Source of the DNA: Cylicocyclus nassatus
Lineage: Eukaryota > Nematoda > Chromadorea > Rhabditida > Strongylidae
NCBI GenBank assembly: GCA_958299035.1
Contig: CATQJL010000223.1
Location: 46,550,162 to 46,614,161, forward strand
DNA: 64,000 nt
Reading direction: 5' to 3'
Shown: positions 49,898-62,773 of the stretch, piece by piece
Layout: each line of letters starts with the position of its first letter
Numbering within the stretch: position 1 is the stretch's first letter
Translations under genes and position numbers: made by a program
The notes under the pieces: model-generated
Told to the model about the DNA's origin: nothing
The model's input: only the letters and a program-made list of their open reading frames with translations
Database searches by the model: none

Positions 49898-51722
49898 TAG
49901 ATTTCTTGTGCATATACATAAAGCAAACATAAACACGACAGCAAAATAGATTTCATCTACAGTTCTTAGAGATTATCTCTCTACAAGACGCGTGCAACAA
50001 CTACAGATACTTATGCTTACTTACTTACTTGCTTAATTCTTACTTATACTTACTTATACTCATACTACAGGTACTTCCTGCCCTCCACAACAGATGGGAT
50101 CCAAGTGTGCCAACAGTGCGAAGAGACTTGCGTGAATTCTAAGTATCGAAGTTTGAGATACCAGCGCAAGCCACTTCCATAAAAAATAAAGATACAGGAG
50201 ATGGAGATGTTTCAACTATAAACTACTTGAACTAATCTGCACAAAGTGAAAGGTACGGACATAAGTCGTAAGCTCATTATAATAGCGGTGCAAAGTATTA
50301 AGTCTATTCTCACATTTTCTGACTCAGAAATGATCTCTTTACAAAAAAATCACATGGTGTTCTTCGGGGAGATTATTTTTGGTTCATCATACTGTTAAGT
50401 AAAGATTTATGGTGCATCGAGGGACCACCGAGCGAAGTGCAGGCCGGCAGCAGCGCTCAGAGTTCATTTGAAGTTCATTTGAATTAAGTGTAGAAATCGG
50501 AGTTTCAGTCATGAGTTTGGTATCTTGAGAAATATAATATACTGTATGCTGGTTGTGATAGTGCAAACGCTTCTACAGAAAATAGAATTTTGCCACATTT
50601 GCTCAACGTTTTCTTAACTAGGGAAAATGCAAGAAAGTATCTTCCTCGGTGATTTTATAATAAACCCTTTACGGGGGAACACTAGGCAACTTTTATGATC
50701 CACCTATTGGCTAGGGAATTTTCAAGAAACAAGAGAAGAGCTTTTTAGCAAAAAAAGCAATCTTTTACACAACGGCAGCACTTCTAAAAATATAATAGAA
50801 GTACCTGCAAAGTGTGATACACTGAAATTGCCTAGAGGCTTGATGGGGAAATAGTTGTTGATTACACGATAGCCCTGACATAATGACGAAAACTCTTTTT
50901 CCTATGCGTTAAATGCAGTTTTCAAACTGAAGATTCTCATAACAACACCAGCTGAGTTACTTTAATTTGGTTGAAGACTATTGTTCTCATCAGCGTCATG
51001 CAGGTCAGGGTATAAAAATATAAAAGTGACGTTAATCCACTTTGCCAAGCGATTTTTGGATATCAATTTTGCGCCAAGGGAGATTTTCTCGAATTTTCGC
51101 ATAGTTCGTGTAGAAGGCCTAGTGAGCATTGACAACTTTTTTGACTCTTAAGTATCCATATTTTGAAATTATGCCATTTTTACAAGGATGAGTGCAATCT
51201 CAAAGCCTTGGCGGAGATCAACGAGATGCAAAGTCCAACACATAACGCTTTAAAAAGCTTTGATAATCGTTGTCACTTTAGTGCAGCGCTTCTACATCAA
51301 AAAATACCAGAAAATCGGATAAAAAAGAAGTAAAACATCCATGTTTATGACAATAAGCTGATTCGATGAAACCTGTGAACGATCGCTATAAATGCGCAAA
51401 ATAACCAGAGCGAAAACTGTTCCCCAACCAATGTACAAAGGTTACCCGTTATAAGACGGCTTATCGCCATTTAGGGTTAAGCTCGCTTCGCGCACTAAGC
51501 CCTTGTTAGCGGCGAAAAACAAGGGTTGAAGATTGCTAATGCTATACTAGATTAGTACAAGCGTGCGGAGCTATAGTATCTGTTATATAAGGCTTCACAA
51601 AAACAACTTTGTTATGAAGAAATCGAGCGTTGGTATACATCCACGTGGTTTCTAACCATTAAATCTAGCTCGACAATATTTTACGGTACTTTTTATGCAT
51701 ACAAGACAGCACAGAAATTCTA
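49898..51722. other. non-coding DNA with a TTAC-rich tract
   Basis: A TTAC/TTATAC microsatellite-like tract lies at about 50008-50070. Nothing else recognised. Confidence 0.5.
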
Positions 51723-52225
51723 TTAGGTTGTCGCATAAGTCTTTTCATATCTAAATTTTCAGCGACATAAATCAGTTCTTTTTGAATTCTAATAGAATGC
51801 GGGGTACTATTCGACAGATCAAAGCAAGCTCTACAAGATTGCGTTCAAAATTTCGCATGAAGCTCAATCCGCAACGAGTTCCAAGCCAAAATAAAAAATC
51901 TCTGAATTTCCAAAAAACGAAAATCATCATATCTCACTTCAAAACAACTCTGCAAATTCCCCACTTTCTCATGCGTATTCTCTCCTCATCGGATATTTAT
52001 GTATGCACTTGCTGCATTTTTCTGTTGGCTAGAAACCAAGAAAAAATAATGCGCTCAATTTAAAACTTTGCCTCTATCAGTTCTGTGTTCCCCGCAAATA
52101 GGCGATTATATAGCTTATTCACTCAGAATTACTGCCACAAATTTGCAGCTCGTAGGTGTCCCAGTTCTTAAGAAATATCGAGTTGAAGGTCCGAATAATC
52201 CGAAAAAACTTAGGGGACAACCTAA
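51723..52225. mobile_element. mariner-type non-autonomous element
   Basis: 503 bp between TA dinucleotides (51721-51722 and 52226-52227). Ends TTAGGTTGTC / GACAACCTAA; inner parts are only loosely inverted (CGCATAAGTCTTTTC against GAAAAAACTTAGGG). A 93-codon Lys/Arg-rich frame inside shows no transposase motif. Looks like a deleted mariner. Confidence 0.8.
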
Positions 52226-53578
52226 TAAGTACAAGTAACAGTCCGAAAAAAATGGTGAGGGAGTGGCCACCATAAGAGGAGAGAAGAGTACAACTTGAGC
52301 AATCAATGTCCATCGAAGCCTTGTCATTTCATGCAATGACAAACAAAAAGACTATAAGCAAGATTTAAAGGTACTTCAAGCGAAAAGAGGCAGTAAATGT
52401 ACCCGAGGAAAGTTTCTGCATCGAGGAATCCTTTTTTGTCGATGTTCCCTGCTCAACTTACGAAGCCAATTAGTGAATCGAAGAATGCGACACTTCCGCT
52501 CAGCCACCATTCAGAGAAAAGGCAAAGACTATGACTTTCCATTATGCTATACAAATCAGGAATAGTGAAAACAACTGTGCGATTGTAGTAAGGATGGACT
52601 GAACAAACAAAAAACCGTTAATCATCTAAGTTAGAGAAAATCGCTGATCGAATAAGAGTGAGTGGGCAGAATTTTAGAGCATTTTTGCAACATTCGAAAC
52701 AATCACTTTTGGAACAAAAGCTACTTAGACGAAATCAGCTACAAAGCGAGCCTGCAAGTAAAAATTGATCGCGGTGAATACCATGTAGGTGTACTGTGTC
52801 TACGAATAGTAAGAAGTGTAATTCCTTATCAGAAGCTTTTGCTAGCAAAAGCGATATAATCCCCTGAGAAGTTGAAGACTCTACCTTGTAGCATAAAGGA
52901 AAGTTCTACGAATTAGGAATGACAAAGCCTCCCAAAAGTTGAAAGTTTTCAATGAGTTATTATTAAAAAATCATCAAGAAGCGAAGTTCGAGGATGACCA
53001 GAATAATGGAACTTTCACACCTAAAATTTTCATACTGTGGTTTCGGGGCTTGAACTAAACCAGATTTGGCCAGCCTGCCGCCCCTCATCAGTAGTTCACA
53101 GGAAGTCTACCAGATGTAATGTAAAAAAACAAAGATGAGAAACCCTCTTAAGTATTTTAACAGAAAAAAGGAGTGTAAAGATGAACTATGGTTGTGCAAC
53201 AGATAAGTATTCTTGAATGCTTGACATTTATCACATCTATTTGAATAAACGCAAATGCAAGCACAGTCAGGTTAAAGGTCAAAAAGTAAGTGCAGATAAA
53301 AATATTTAGGAAGGAATATAAATTATAGCTGCTTTAGAAGTTCCGTAAACTTATTACTCGCGTGATTTCTAGCAGTCATTTACGACAAGTTTTCGAAATG
53401 TTGCTAAAGGTAGAAAGATTTAAATGGGCTTTATGTGGAGTAATCTTGTTGAGCAGACATACAGTCCTTGTTAAAATATCAATACAGAATACAGTAAATT
53501 CTAACACACATCTTATTGATGGTCCTCGCACCACGAAACTCTCAAATTCTACTTCGAAAAAGCCAAGAAAAAAAAGCT
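52226..53578. other. non-coding DNA, nothing recognised
   Basis: AT-rich. Only short frames and no repeat termini. Confidence 0.5.
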
Positions 53579-53722
53579 AAGAACTAGCAAAGAAATAATC
53601 GAAAGACTTTTTTGGCCAGATAATTCTAGAAAAACTGAAGAAAACATGTTTGTATGTTTTCTTCAGTTTTTCTAGAATTATCTGGCCAAAAAAGTCTTTC
53701 GATTATTTCTTTGCTAGTTCTT
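53579..53722. repeat. perfect 69-bp hairpin
   Basis: The left arm 53579-53647 and right arm 53654-53722 are exact reverse complements with a 6-base loop (GTTTGT). No transposon-like ends or target duplication were seen. Confidence 0.95.
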
Positions 53723-54856
53723 CACGGAAATTCAATCGTAGTTACAATTGAAAGCGACTAGCTTTCTATAAGTACTGCTTTTGTCCTCAGACCATGAACC
53801 GGGAAGCGCCAAACCAAGTGAAAAAGTTTTGCAGAAATGTGCACATAAGCGAGTGAGGAGCAAAAAACGACTAAAACGCAAAGGCCAGCCTGCATAACAA
53901 CAGCCATTTGCACTTGACTAGGCGAATCGAGTGCAACTCATCAGACAAACCAGTCCAGTCCAAAATGGAGCCTTTTACCTTAGACTAAGTTTCATCAAAC
54001 GAGGGAAAAACAGACGATGTTTTATCGCTTTCCGAACTGTAAGCCAACAACGGGGAGTTACACGTGATTTTTTTCAAAAAGGGAGTATATTTTCTAATGC
54101 GTGGAAGTCAAGTTCTGTTGTTGAAGACCTGTGTAAACATTTTCGTGCATCTAATTGAAACCGTTTGTTGGGAAAGACTCAAGGAAACGAGAACCATCTA
54201 TGTTTACAATGATAGTCAATGTGCTGAATTTGATAACGATGCATATGTTTGAATGACTAGATTCTCCACAAGCTATAGATGTATCGAAAAACTGGTTATC
54301 TATCTCTTCCTCATTACTTAGCCTTTGTTTCAACGAGATTGGCGGTTGAAGACGGCCGCTAACGCCCGCAGCGCAGTCAGTGCCTCTCCCGCGAAAGTGC
54401 TCTCAAATCATTCTTTAGCCTCAATAATCGTATAAATTTTTGCAAGAAGATTACCGCATTTTTTATAAAATGATAAAGCCACGCTTTCAACGAGGAAAGA
54501 TTTTGCTTTCAAATTTGCGATAGACACATGATAAGGTTATTTTTAGGGGCATGGGTTGCGGTATGGTAGCGCCAGGGTGATTGAAAAGTGGCCGATGGAG
54601 ATTATTTTGGGTTAACTACTCGACCAAGCGTTACTCTTATGAAATATGGTACTTGGGATTAACCGGTTCCAGTGAATCAGTCAAATTATAGTTTATGCAA
54701 TTCTCAATAAACTCTTAGATTTTGACCCTTTGCCGTAAAATCATAATTAATTCTTGCTAAAAAGCTTAAGTATGAGCGTCACCGTTATCAGATGTCAAAT
54801 AACCCACATAACCATATTTTTGGGAAATCCTTGATTTCGCAAAAAGCCCAGAGCAA

Positions 54857-55061
54857 AGCTCGGCACGAGGTAGCTTTACTTTGCAAAAAACGAAGTCTCC
54901 TCTGAATTTCGCAAATCACGAAGTCCCCTTTGACTAAAATCGGAAAAATCGAGTAAAAAAAACCTAACCTAACTTGTGTTTTTTCAAATCGCAAAAACGA
55001 TATCCTTTTGACTTTTCGTCCCAAAAACGATATCAGCTTGCCTATAAACTAGTGCCGAGCC
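54857..55061. repeat. GGCTCGGCAC-family MITE
   Basis: 205 bp, ends AGCTCGGCAC / GTGCCGAGCC. Internal AAAAAACGAAGTCTCC and CCCAAAAACGATATCAGC correspond to the other copies. Lies outside the tir-1 transcript as drawn. Confidence 0.85.
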
Positions 55062-56803
55062 GTGGCCCAGAGTAATAGAAATCCTAAATCTTCTCAAGAT
55101 GAATGCCTCATACGAAAAAAACTTGTGCGAAGATAATCATAAGGCTGTCTTGCAAGCAGTTGAAACTTATTTGAACGTGCCCAATTTATGAATAAGGCAG
55201 CAATACTTTGTCAAAAAGAAAAGCAAAGAACTTGTTTATTGAAACAAAGAGACATGTGATAGGTCAATTATTGCACGATACGAAGCGATGAAGGAAAAAC
55301 AACACCTACACAAGCAGGAAATGGTTTGATTTCTTCCCTTCCAAGAAGGGACAACGTTAAGTTTTCAGAGAAATTTCATACTAGAGGAAAGATGTCCATG
55401 CTAGAGTTTGCCTTCATAGTTGCGGGATATCTCCCTCAAGGGGATACTTTCACACGAACTACATCATAATTTTGAAGAGTGTTGTTTTGAACATTTGTCA
55501 AAGTCTTTTTATACGCACTTGTGTTTTGCTTCCTTCAATAGTCATGAGTTCGAATGCTAGATAAAAGCTGTTCTTTCGATAACCCCAGCCTAAATTCTCG
55601 GATTGGGTAGTTTGACGAAAGGGTGAGTTAAGTTCGGGTACATAGCAAATTATTAAATTTGGACCAAATAAGGTGGATTTTAACATTCTGAGAAATAATC
55701 TTTGTGATCAATGAAATTGAAGATTTCAAAAACCATCGATGACCTCTGACTTTCGATTTGGCTATATATTTTATGACACTTAGCTACAGTAACAGGAAGT
55801 CAGCAGCTCCTATTCGATATATCCATTCTCGTTGCCGGTGATACATTGATGATTTTTCAATTTTCAAGCAAAAGCGAATCTCTACATAGATGAGCAGATG
55901 CAAAGTTCGAAAAAACGAAGAAAAGGCCCAAAGAGAACTAATGAATCATCCACAAAAAGCTTTAGTATTCGTGTATTTATTATGGGAAAATCTTTAGTAC
56001 ACTTTAGCTATCAAGATGACACATACCGCGAAATGAAAAAATGAAAAATTAAGAGCTGGTTGTCTGTTAAAAATACAGATAGAGATAAAATAGAACAAAA
56101 ATGGTACGAAATTATGGAAACAATTATGATTAAGAATCAAACGCGTTGTTTTGTTTAGGATGGGACTGTATTTAAAATGTACCTGCTTATTAATGATGGT
56201 TTTCAATAAATTCAGACAGGATCTTGAGGGAACGCAGTATGCGAACGACTTGTCGGCAGACAACTAATAAAGTTCGAAATGTTTTAGAAAATGATACTGA
56301 ATTTCCTACGAACACGCCACCTTGCTCAAAATTGCAGAGCATCACAGCAGCATGTCAAGTGCAGAAATGGATAGGGGTCTAGCTAAAATGAAAGCCGTAG
56401 GCAGGAAATGGAAATGCATAGAATACGAGAATAGAAAGCAAAGCGATATCTTTAACGAAGACAGAAGAACTGACACAGGGTTGCTAATGATGTGATCGTT
56501 CCATAGCGGATACGAAACATTCTGAGTTTGCTAATTTCTCTCTTCTCTAATCACAAAGGGAATTTTCAACTCAACATTGTATAGTATCGAATGAGTCCGC
56601 GAGATGAAAAAAATGTATTGGAGTTTTCCAAAAACTGTACAGTCCCACTCCCATAAAAGTCATGATAACATGGAATTTGGGAGGTAGATCAAATGCGCTG
56701 TTTTGAGTGGCCTAAAACTCGTTCCATGTGAGTTGTGGCAACAGTTTTGATGATAATTAAATTCAGTATATCTAAAAGGCATGGTAACATATGTGGCTGA
56801 CAA
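55062..56803. other. non-coding DNA, nothing recognised
   Basis: AT-rich, with several frames under 90 codons and no supporting signals. Confidence 0.5.
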
Positions 56804-57032
56804 GTGCCCCATTCTCACGCGCATAAGATTAAGAGATAGGGATTTTTTTGTTCTAAAATCGACCAACACAAACATGCCAAAGGACTTCGCAATGAAAGGA
56901 ACCTATATAGTGATGCGTTTTGCCTAAGAGAATCGTGCGGCATAGGATTGCTTTCCGAAACACAGTGAAGCTGCTGAGCGGATCGCAAAAAAAAACGAAA
57001 AAGCTGCATCTTGTAAGCGCGAAATTAGGCTA
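56804..57032. repeat. CCCTAATTTCACGCG-family MITE, decayed copy
   Basis: About 230 bp, the same order of blocks as the 61.6 kb copy (AAATCGACC, CCAAAGGACTTC, AAGAGAATCGT, GGCATA, TTTCCGAAA). The ends have diverged (TCACGCGCATAAG left, GTAAGCGCGAAATTAGG right). Confidence 0.7.
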
Positions 57033-58816
57033 ATTGAATAGCTGGCCAGTTCGTATTCTGCAATTGCACAATGCAGAATTTGCTCGAAATTCGAGTTTCG
57101 GCATTTGATCTATAACCGACACTCGAATTTCGAGGTTCTGGCTGTAAGTCAAGTGTCCTTCATATTGACAGTTTCACCGAATTATATCAAATCAGCAAAT
57201 GCTACATCATATACTGCTCTATTTACTACACTCCAATAAAGCTGAGAATATCGGAAGCGAGAATAAAATCAAACTCCCCATCCTTGTCTCATTCTTTTTT
57301 GTAGAACGATTTCAAACTAACACGCCAAGTTTGCGATTAACATACGAATCCCCCTCCTTTGGACTCGATTATACAGACTTTCTCATTTCACCAGTCCCTT
57401 TGAGTAATTACAAGATCCCCTAGATTTTTGAGGACGGATGGCAACACTCTTCTCTTTTCCTGTCATGGTTTTTATATTATTTTTCGTCGTTTGACACTTT
57501 TCTTGAGCAGTTAGTAATCTCCCACTACCGGTCTGCTGTACTGGACATATTGAAAAAATTTATTTATGAAAAGCGACTTGTCGTATGAAGTCGACAATGG
57601 CTTCATCATAGGGTTTAAAGTGGGTTAGGCTCTTGGATTAGCAGCATTTTACTGTCTGCATTATACACGCAAGCAAACAATTATACTCACATACTTTGCA
57701 GGAATTACAATGTTATAAAAAACACGTATAAAGCTTGTTTAACTGATTAGAATGAAAATTTACACATACGTTTTCGTAATTATGATAGTATAAGTGAATA
57801 GCTATAACTTAATAGGGCCTTAACGGTGGGTTTTGAAGCTGATACAATTTTGCAAACGCAAACTGTAAAAAGTTCTAAGCAATCGATCCGTGCGTGAAAC
57901 AGAGCACCAAATTACTGCATCACCGAAACCATATGGAAAAGTTGATTTCGGATAAAATGCGAGAGTCAACTTGCCTAATTCTTATTCTGCAAATCGAAAA
58001 CAATGTGTAACCTTGCTCCGTCGCGAGTGATAAAGTGTTGCGCTTATAAATTAGCCTGGTTCACAATAAATAGGGAATTCGAATAGGGAATAACATAATC
58101 TGAATAGCTGCGCCTTGTATTCTATTGTTTTCTGGGAAGATCGTGCAGCCATTTTGGATGCTTTCGCTCGTTCTTCTTCGAACTAGAAGTTTCACGGTCT
58201 CTAATATTCCACAAATTCTAAGTACTTCATTCATTTAGAAAAAATCCCACAAATACACTATTTATTCATTATTCTCTATAAAGACTGCCTCTGACTGCGA
58301 CAAAGATTGATCGTTGTGACGTAAATGCAAAAATTCTGGCATAACTGTGTGTTGGTTGCACTTTCGCAGATGTCCACCTACGCGACATAGAAATTCGATC
58401 CATGAACATTATGATAAGGATTTGAACCGACAGCGAAGATTTTTTGAAAGCATCAGAAAATCTTGAAAGGTTCCTATGAATAAATGTTCTCCCGACCAAA
58501 CAGAAGTCACCTGTCTGCTGTTGGATTGAAAGGTGCTCGATCTTTGTGCGGAAAAATTCAAATTATCATCAAGTTCAATGTATTTGAGCCGCAAAGTAAG
58601 ATATATGTTTAGTATATTGCGAAAATGCTCAGAAGATGGTACCTCTCAATTTGAGAATGGAAGCAAATCTCAAACGTTTAGACGAATCCATGGAAGAAGC
58701 AAAGGTGGCTTTTTTGAATTCAAACCCACCTACAAAGTGATGTCAACTTTTACATTTTATATAGAAATTATTTACAAATGAAAATTTCTGATAAATGCCG
58801 TAAAAAAATTGTTTAA
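57033..58816. other. non-coding DNA, nothing recognised
   Basis: AT-rich, no exon-like segments with splice sites. A short minus-strand stretch near 58400 reads NPYHNVHG but is interrupted by a stop. Confidence 0.45.
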
Positions 58817-59113
58817 CCTATTGACGACGACGCCTAATTTTGCGTGGCGGCGCTGTGGGACGACGCGATTTTGCACAACAATTGCGGCGCGGGAAAGTTT
58901 CGTGATTATTTACGCAAGTAAAAATGTTTCGTAAACATTACAGCCTTCTTCTTGGACGGCAAAGTCTACAGGTTCCAAGAGTGCAAATATGGAAAAAATA
59001 CTAGACGTGGAAAAGATATGATTTTGCAAAGGATGTGGACCACCGGTGGTCCACATCGTCCCTGGCGGCAAAAAGTGCGTAGGCCACCGGTGGTCCACAT
59101 CGTCGTCAATGGG
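58817..59113. mobile_element. piggyBac-like MITE, copy 2
   Basis: 297 bp, preceded by TTAA (58813-58816) and followed by TTGA, a probable mutated duplication. Ends CCTATTGACGACGA / TCGTCGTCAATGGG. It carries the same two CCACCGGTGGTCCACATCGT units as the 31.5 kb copy, and the same interior order, so both come from one source element. Confidence 0.8.
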
Positions 59114-61564
59114 TTGAACAAATATTCTCATGTGCTCCGAAGAAACTGAACGAAACCCTTTGCTTACTTGCACGTAAAACCCCAAATACCACCAGTTGCG
59201 ATTGAAAACAAGAAGCTATGAAGTGGACATTGAGCAATTTTGTCACCTATCAGACCCTGGGCTCACTTCAAACGCAGATAGATATGTGATTCTGGTGTCG
59301 GGGGAAAAGAGGGAGGGGGGGGGGGGAAGTGATATCCAACATTCATCAGTCCTGTCTTTTAGCGTGTGGAAGGTAACTCACTGATGATTGTGAACCTTCA
59401 CCAATGGCCAGTAGTGCAATACATTCTCTTCCAACCTCTAACACTCCCCTCCCCCCCAGAAGGATGGGACCGAATTGTCTGCGCTTAGTGCAGCGCAACT
59501 CTCACGGAAAGTACAACACAACGTAAACTTCAACAGAGTCAGTGATGCATGGACATCGACCGAGAAAGTCTATATTTATAGAAGACGTGACGTTGTCAAG
59601 TGGTCGGGACTTTTATGCCTTTTCTAGAGCGAGCAATTTTTTTGACTGAGAAACTCAAATCAAAGGCTCTTACATAGGAGTGATTTTCTTCTCTTCAGAT
59701 TTTCGCCTTTGTCTTAATAATGAATTTAATACTGGGTGAGAAGAAAATTCAGACGGAAGATTTTGCAACGAATACGTGGACTCCTACCATCACAAAATTT
59801 TACAAAGTTTAGCAAAATATGAGCCAGAACCAAAATAGGAAAGCTTTGACATTGCTTTATCTCTATAATCACAATCGCTGAACGCAAAGTTGTTCAGCGA
59901 TTGTGATTATAGAGATAGTTCAAAGTTCAAATGAGATAGAATGAAAAGCCCTTGGGCTTAATCAATAAATATTAGTCGTGCTATTGATGAGTAAGTTATG
60001 ATATTAAAATGTTATAGTTACTATCTCAAGCTCTGAGAAATGTGGGATACATTTGTAGAGAACGATTCTAACGAGCTATGAGTAAGCCTTTCCCAAAGGA
60101 AATGAAATAGTATGCGGGAATTTTTGAACGCTTACATCTCTTTCATTGAAAATCTAACCTACATTAGTAAGACGAGTCTACAACTGCATTGAAGCACAGG
60201 AAAAAATTCTTCAACACATTCACTGACCACAGCAATCAGAACATTTGAAAAAATGCTAAACTTCGAAAATTAGATGCTACATAGTTATACCATTATTTGC
60301 TGTGCAATAGAGAATAACTAGAAAAAAGGTTTTGAAAAAATTCTATTGACGAAGAACTCCCACATTTCTTTATGATGTTATTTGAGTTCTGTGTTCGTAA
60401 TAATGAGCAATCTGAAAAAGATTATTTTCTCTCGCAAAAAAAGCCAGGTCAGCAAGGATTGAAACAAAAAAACGTAAATTGCTTGGAAGACAAATTCACC
60501 ATAAAACATCGTTTCTGACAAGAAGTTAAAGCCATTTAAAGGAGGTTGCCCAACAAGAAAAGTAAGAAGAACCAAGCTACTGGAAGTGAATGAGGCGGTG
60601 AAGTGTAACAATTGATACTCATAAAATTGATGATATGGTTGAAGAAAATGTAAGTATGCTGGCGGTTTTGCTGCTTTTCATGGTAAGTTGAGTGCATCTC
60701 ACTTTTTGGGAAATAAATACATGCAAAAATAAGATTCAGCAAAAGCAGCGTAGAATTTTTGCTCAAATTTCAATCCACTGTTGCCACTATGCAAGCTAGT
60801 AAAATTTGTATGCTAGACAGCGCTGACGAGGGCTTGGCTCCCTGAGATCAGCTCAGATGTCGGTTATATTTACCCATGAATGCGAATAAAAATTCAGCGT
60901 AAACAACGTAAAATTCCTTTCAAATGAGCAGATAGTTTCCGTAGTAAAATTACGCAATCGTGCGTAAAACTTTGTATGCCAGACAACGTTGACGAGAGCT
61001 GTGCAATGAATAAACCACTGTTAGGAATGAGGCTTCAACTCACGTCGTCACGTCGTTTCCCATACGCAGCCCACGCTTTCGTAAATTTAATGTATGAAGC
61101 AGCTTTATGCCTCGCAAAGGCAGGCGAAAGCAACAAAAATCATGGGAAACTTAACGAACAATCACTAAATCTGCTGCTGTACTGACTAGTCTAATTATAT
61201 TTTGATCTCGCAAAGGAAAGTGCAATCGGAGCTTGGTGTGCGTCTTATGGAGCTACAGACCCATTTTGCGGCAATGTTGGGCACTAGTTTTTTTTTTCGC
61301 AGACAATTCGAAAACAATTTGAAAAATTTGACAGCAGGGTTATTTTATATATTGAACTGCAAGATTCTCGAGATCATTGTCAAAAGTACATACAAGTTTT
61401 ATCGTCATAGTTTGTACAGGAGATATCATAACTCAAGTGAAATGCCTAAAACATATATTTAGTAGGGGAAGATCAAACGATCGCAGGTTTTCTTAAACTT
61501 TGCACCTAGTAACCTCCAATATAAAATTTTCAAAGTTCGCCAAAAAAATACGCTAATTTTTTGA
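59114..61564. other. non-coding DNA with short repeats
   Basis: Includes a G12 tract (59315-59326), the 26-bp hairpin at 59858-59917, and two diverged tandem copies of a block of about 165 bp (around 60736-60840 and 60895-61000, both with TTTGTATGC(T/C)AGACA and TGACGAG). No gene seen. Confidence 0.5.
59858..59917. repeat. perfect 26-bp hairpin
   Basis: Arms 59858-59883 and 59892-59917 are exact reverse complements around an 8-base loop (GCAAAGTT). Confidence 0.95.
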
Positions 61565-61788
61565 TACCCTAATTTCACGCGTACAAGGCGCGGGGGATTT
61601 TTTTTTAAATCGACCAGCCCAAATACGCCAAAGAACTTCCCAACTAAAGGACCCTACATATGCCTTGCTGTATATTGCTTAAGAGAATCGTACGGCATAA
61701 GGATCGCTTTCCGAAATAATATAAAGCGGCTGAGGGGCTTAGTCGAAAAATCGAAAAAGGTGCGCCTTGTACGCGTGAAATTAGGGTA
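61565..61788. repeat. CCCTAATTTCACGCG-family MITE, intact copy
   Basis: 224 bp with perfect 27-bp terminal inverted repeats that begin with TA (TACCCTAATTTCACGCGTAC). The recent-looking ends contrast with the decayed relative at 56.8 kb. TA ends suggest Tc1/mariner-type insertion. Confidence 0.85.
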
Positions 61789-62773
61789 CTTGTACATGTA
61801 CTAAAAAAATTTGGAAAATACTGCTTAATTGATTAGAGCCACTAATGCCTTAGAACTGGCGAAAAAAAGTGTGCATGCAAATGTGAGAATTAATAATTTC
61901 TTTACATTTTGTCTTCATTTGAAGGATTTCACTTCAGAACGCTACGCGTGTTTTGAAACAAACTTTTACGAAAACAGGATTTTTTTTTTTGAGAACAAGC
62001 ATAACGCACAACCTACTAGTAAACATAAAATATAGTAGCTGCATTTATAGAAAAGCGCCTGCGCCGAAAGACGTTCTCAAGCAGTCAATTATTCGAAATT
62101 CAAAGTGCGGCAATTTGAGTCCCGTCTATGCCCTTAGTGTGAAGCTGATGATGCAAATTTGGCGAGGGTCAGACTTCCATCGTACCACGAAGCCGCCTAC
62201 CTCCTTTGAATTGGCGCAATCAAAAAACTATAGAAAAGTGGCTAGAAGCACAAAAACTGCATGCCAATGATATTTCACCTGTCAGCTTGGCATAGAAATA
62301 GAACGTTTCAATATGCAAAGAGATCAAAATTCATAACCGAAACACATGGCAGCGATGCCGAGCAATCGGCTCAGTTGCCATGCCAAAGAAATCTTCAAGG
62401 CGATAGATTGGAATTTCATAGATATTGATCGAAGAAGAAGAATCCGATAGAAGAAAGTCACACGAAAGTGAGGGGTAAATCGATGCCAAGGTGGGGCACT
62501 AAGAAGAGCTGGGGAACCACCAGGCCCGTTTTCTCGAAGAAAAACTGCGAAGGTGTGGCGAACACCGCAGTCAACGAGCAAAGCATTAAGGTGGTTGGTG
62601 CTTGGCTGGATGGTGGCGGAAAAGAAGCGAAAACCAGAAACTGAAGAAGGGAGCTTTCATGACATAGGGTCAGCTGGGAGTTATACCAAGGGGAAAGGAC
62701 TTTCTTGAATGTTCGGCAAATGAGAAAGAAAATGAAGAAAGGAATGATGTGATCCAGTTAGACATCTCTCCAC
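61789..62773. other. non-coding DNA, GC-richer near its end
   Basis: From about 62320 the DNA becomes less AT-rich and is open for 85 codons on the minus strand (62324-62581). I found no motif or splice context to support it. Confidence 0.4.

Noticed and set aside
51782..52063. 93-codon plus-strand frame inside the 51.7 kb mariner-type element
   Set aside because: No D,D-type transposase signature; the element is only 503 bp. Kept as part of the mobile element, not as a gene.
58269..58499. Minus-strand NPYHNVHG, similar to a cyclic-nucleotide phosphodiesterase motif
   Set aside because: The frame is stopped within about nine residues and the surrounding conserved residues are missing.
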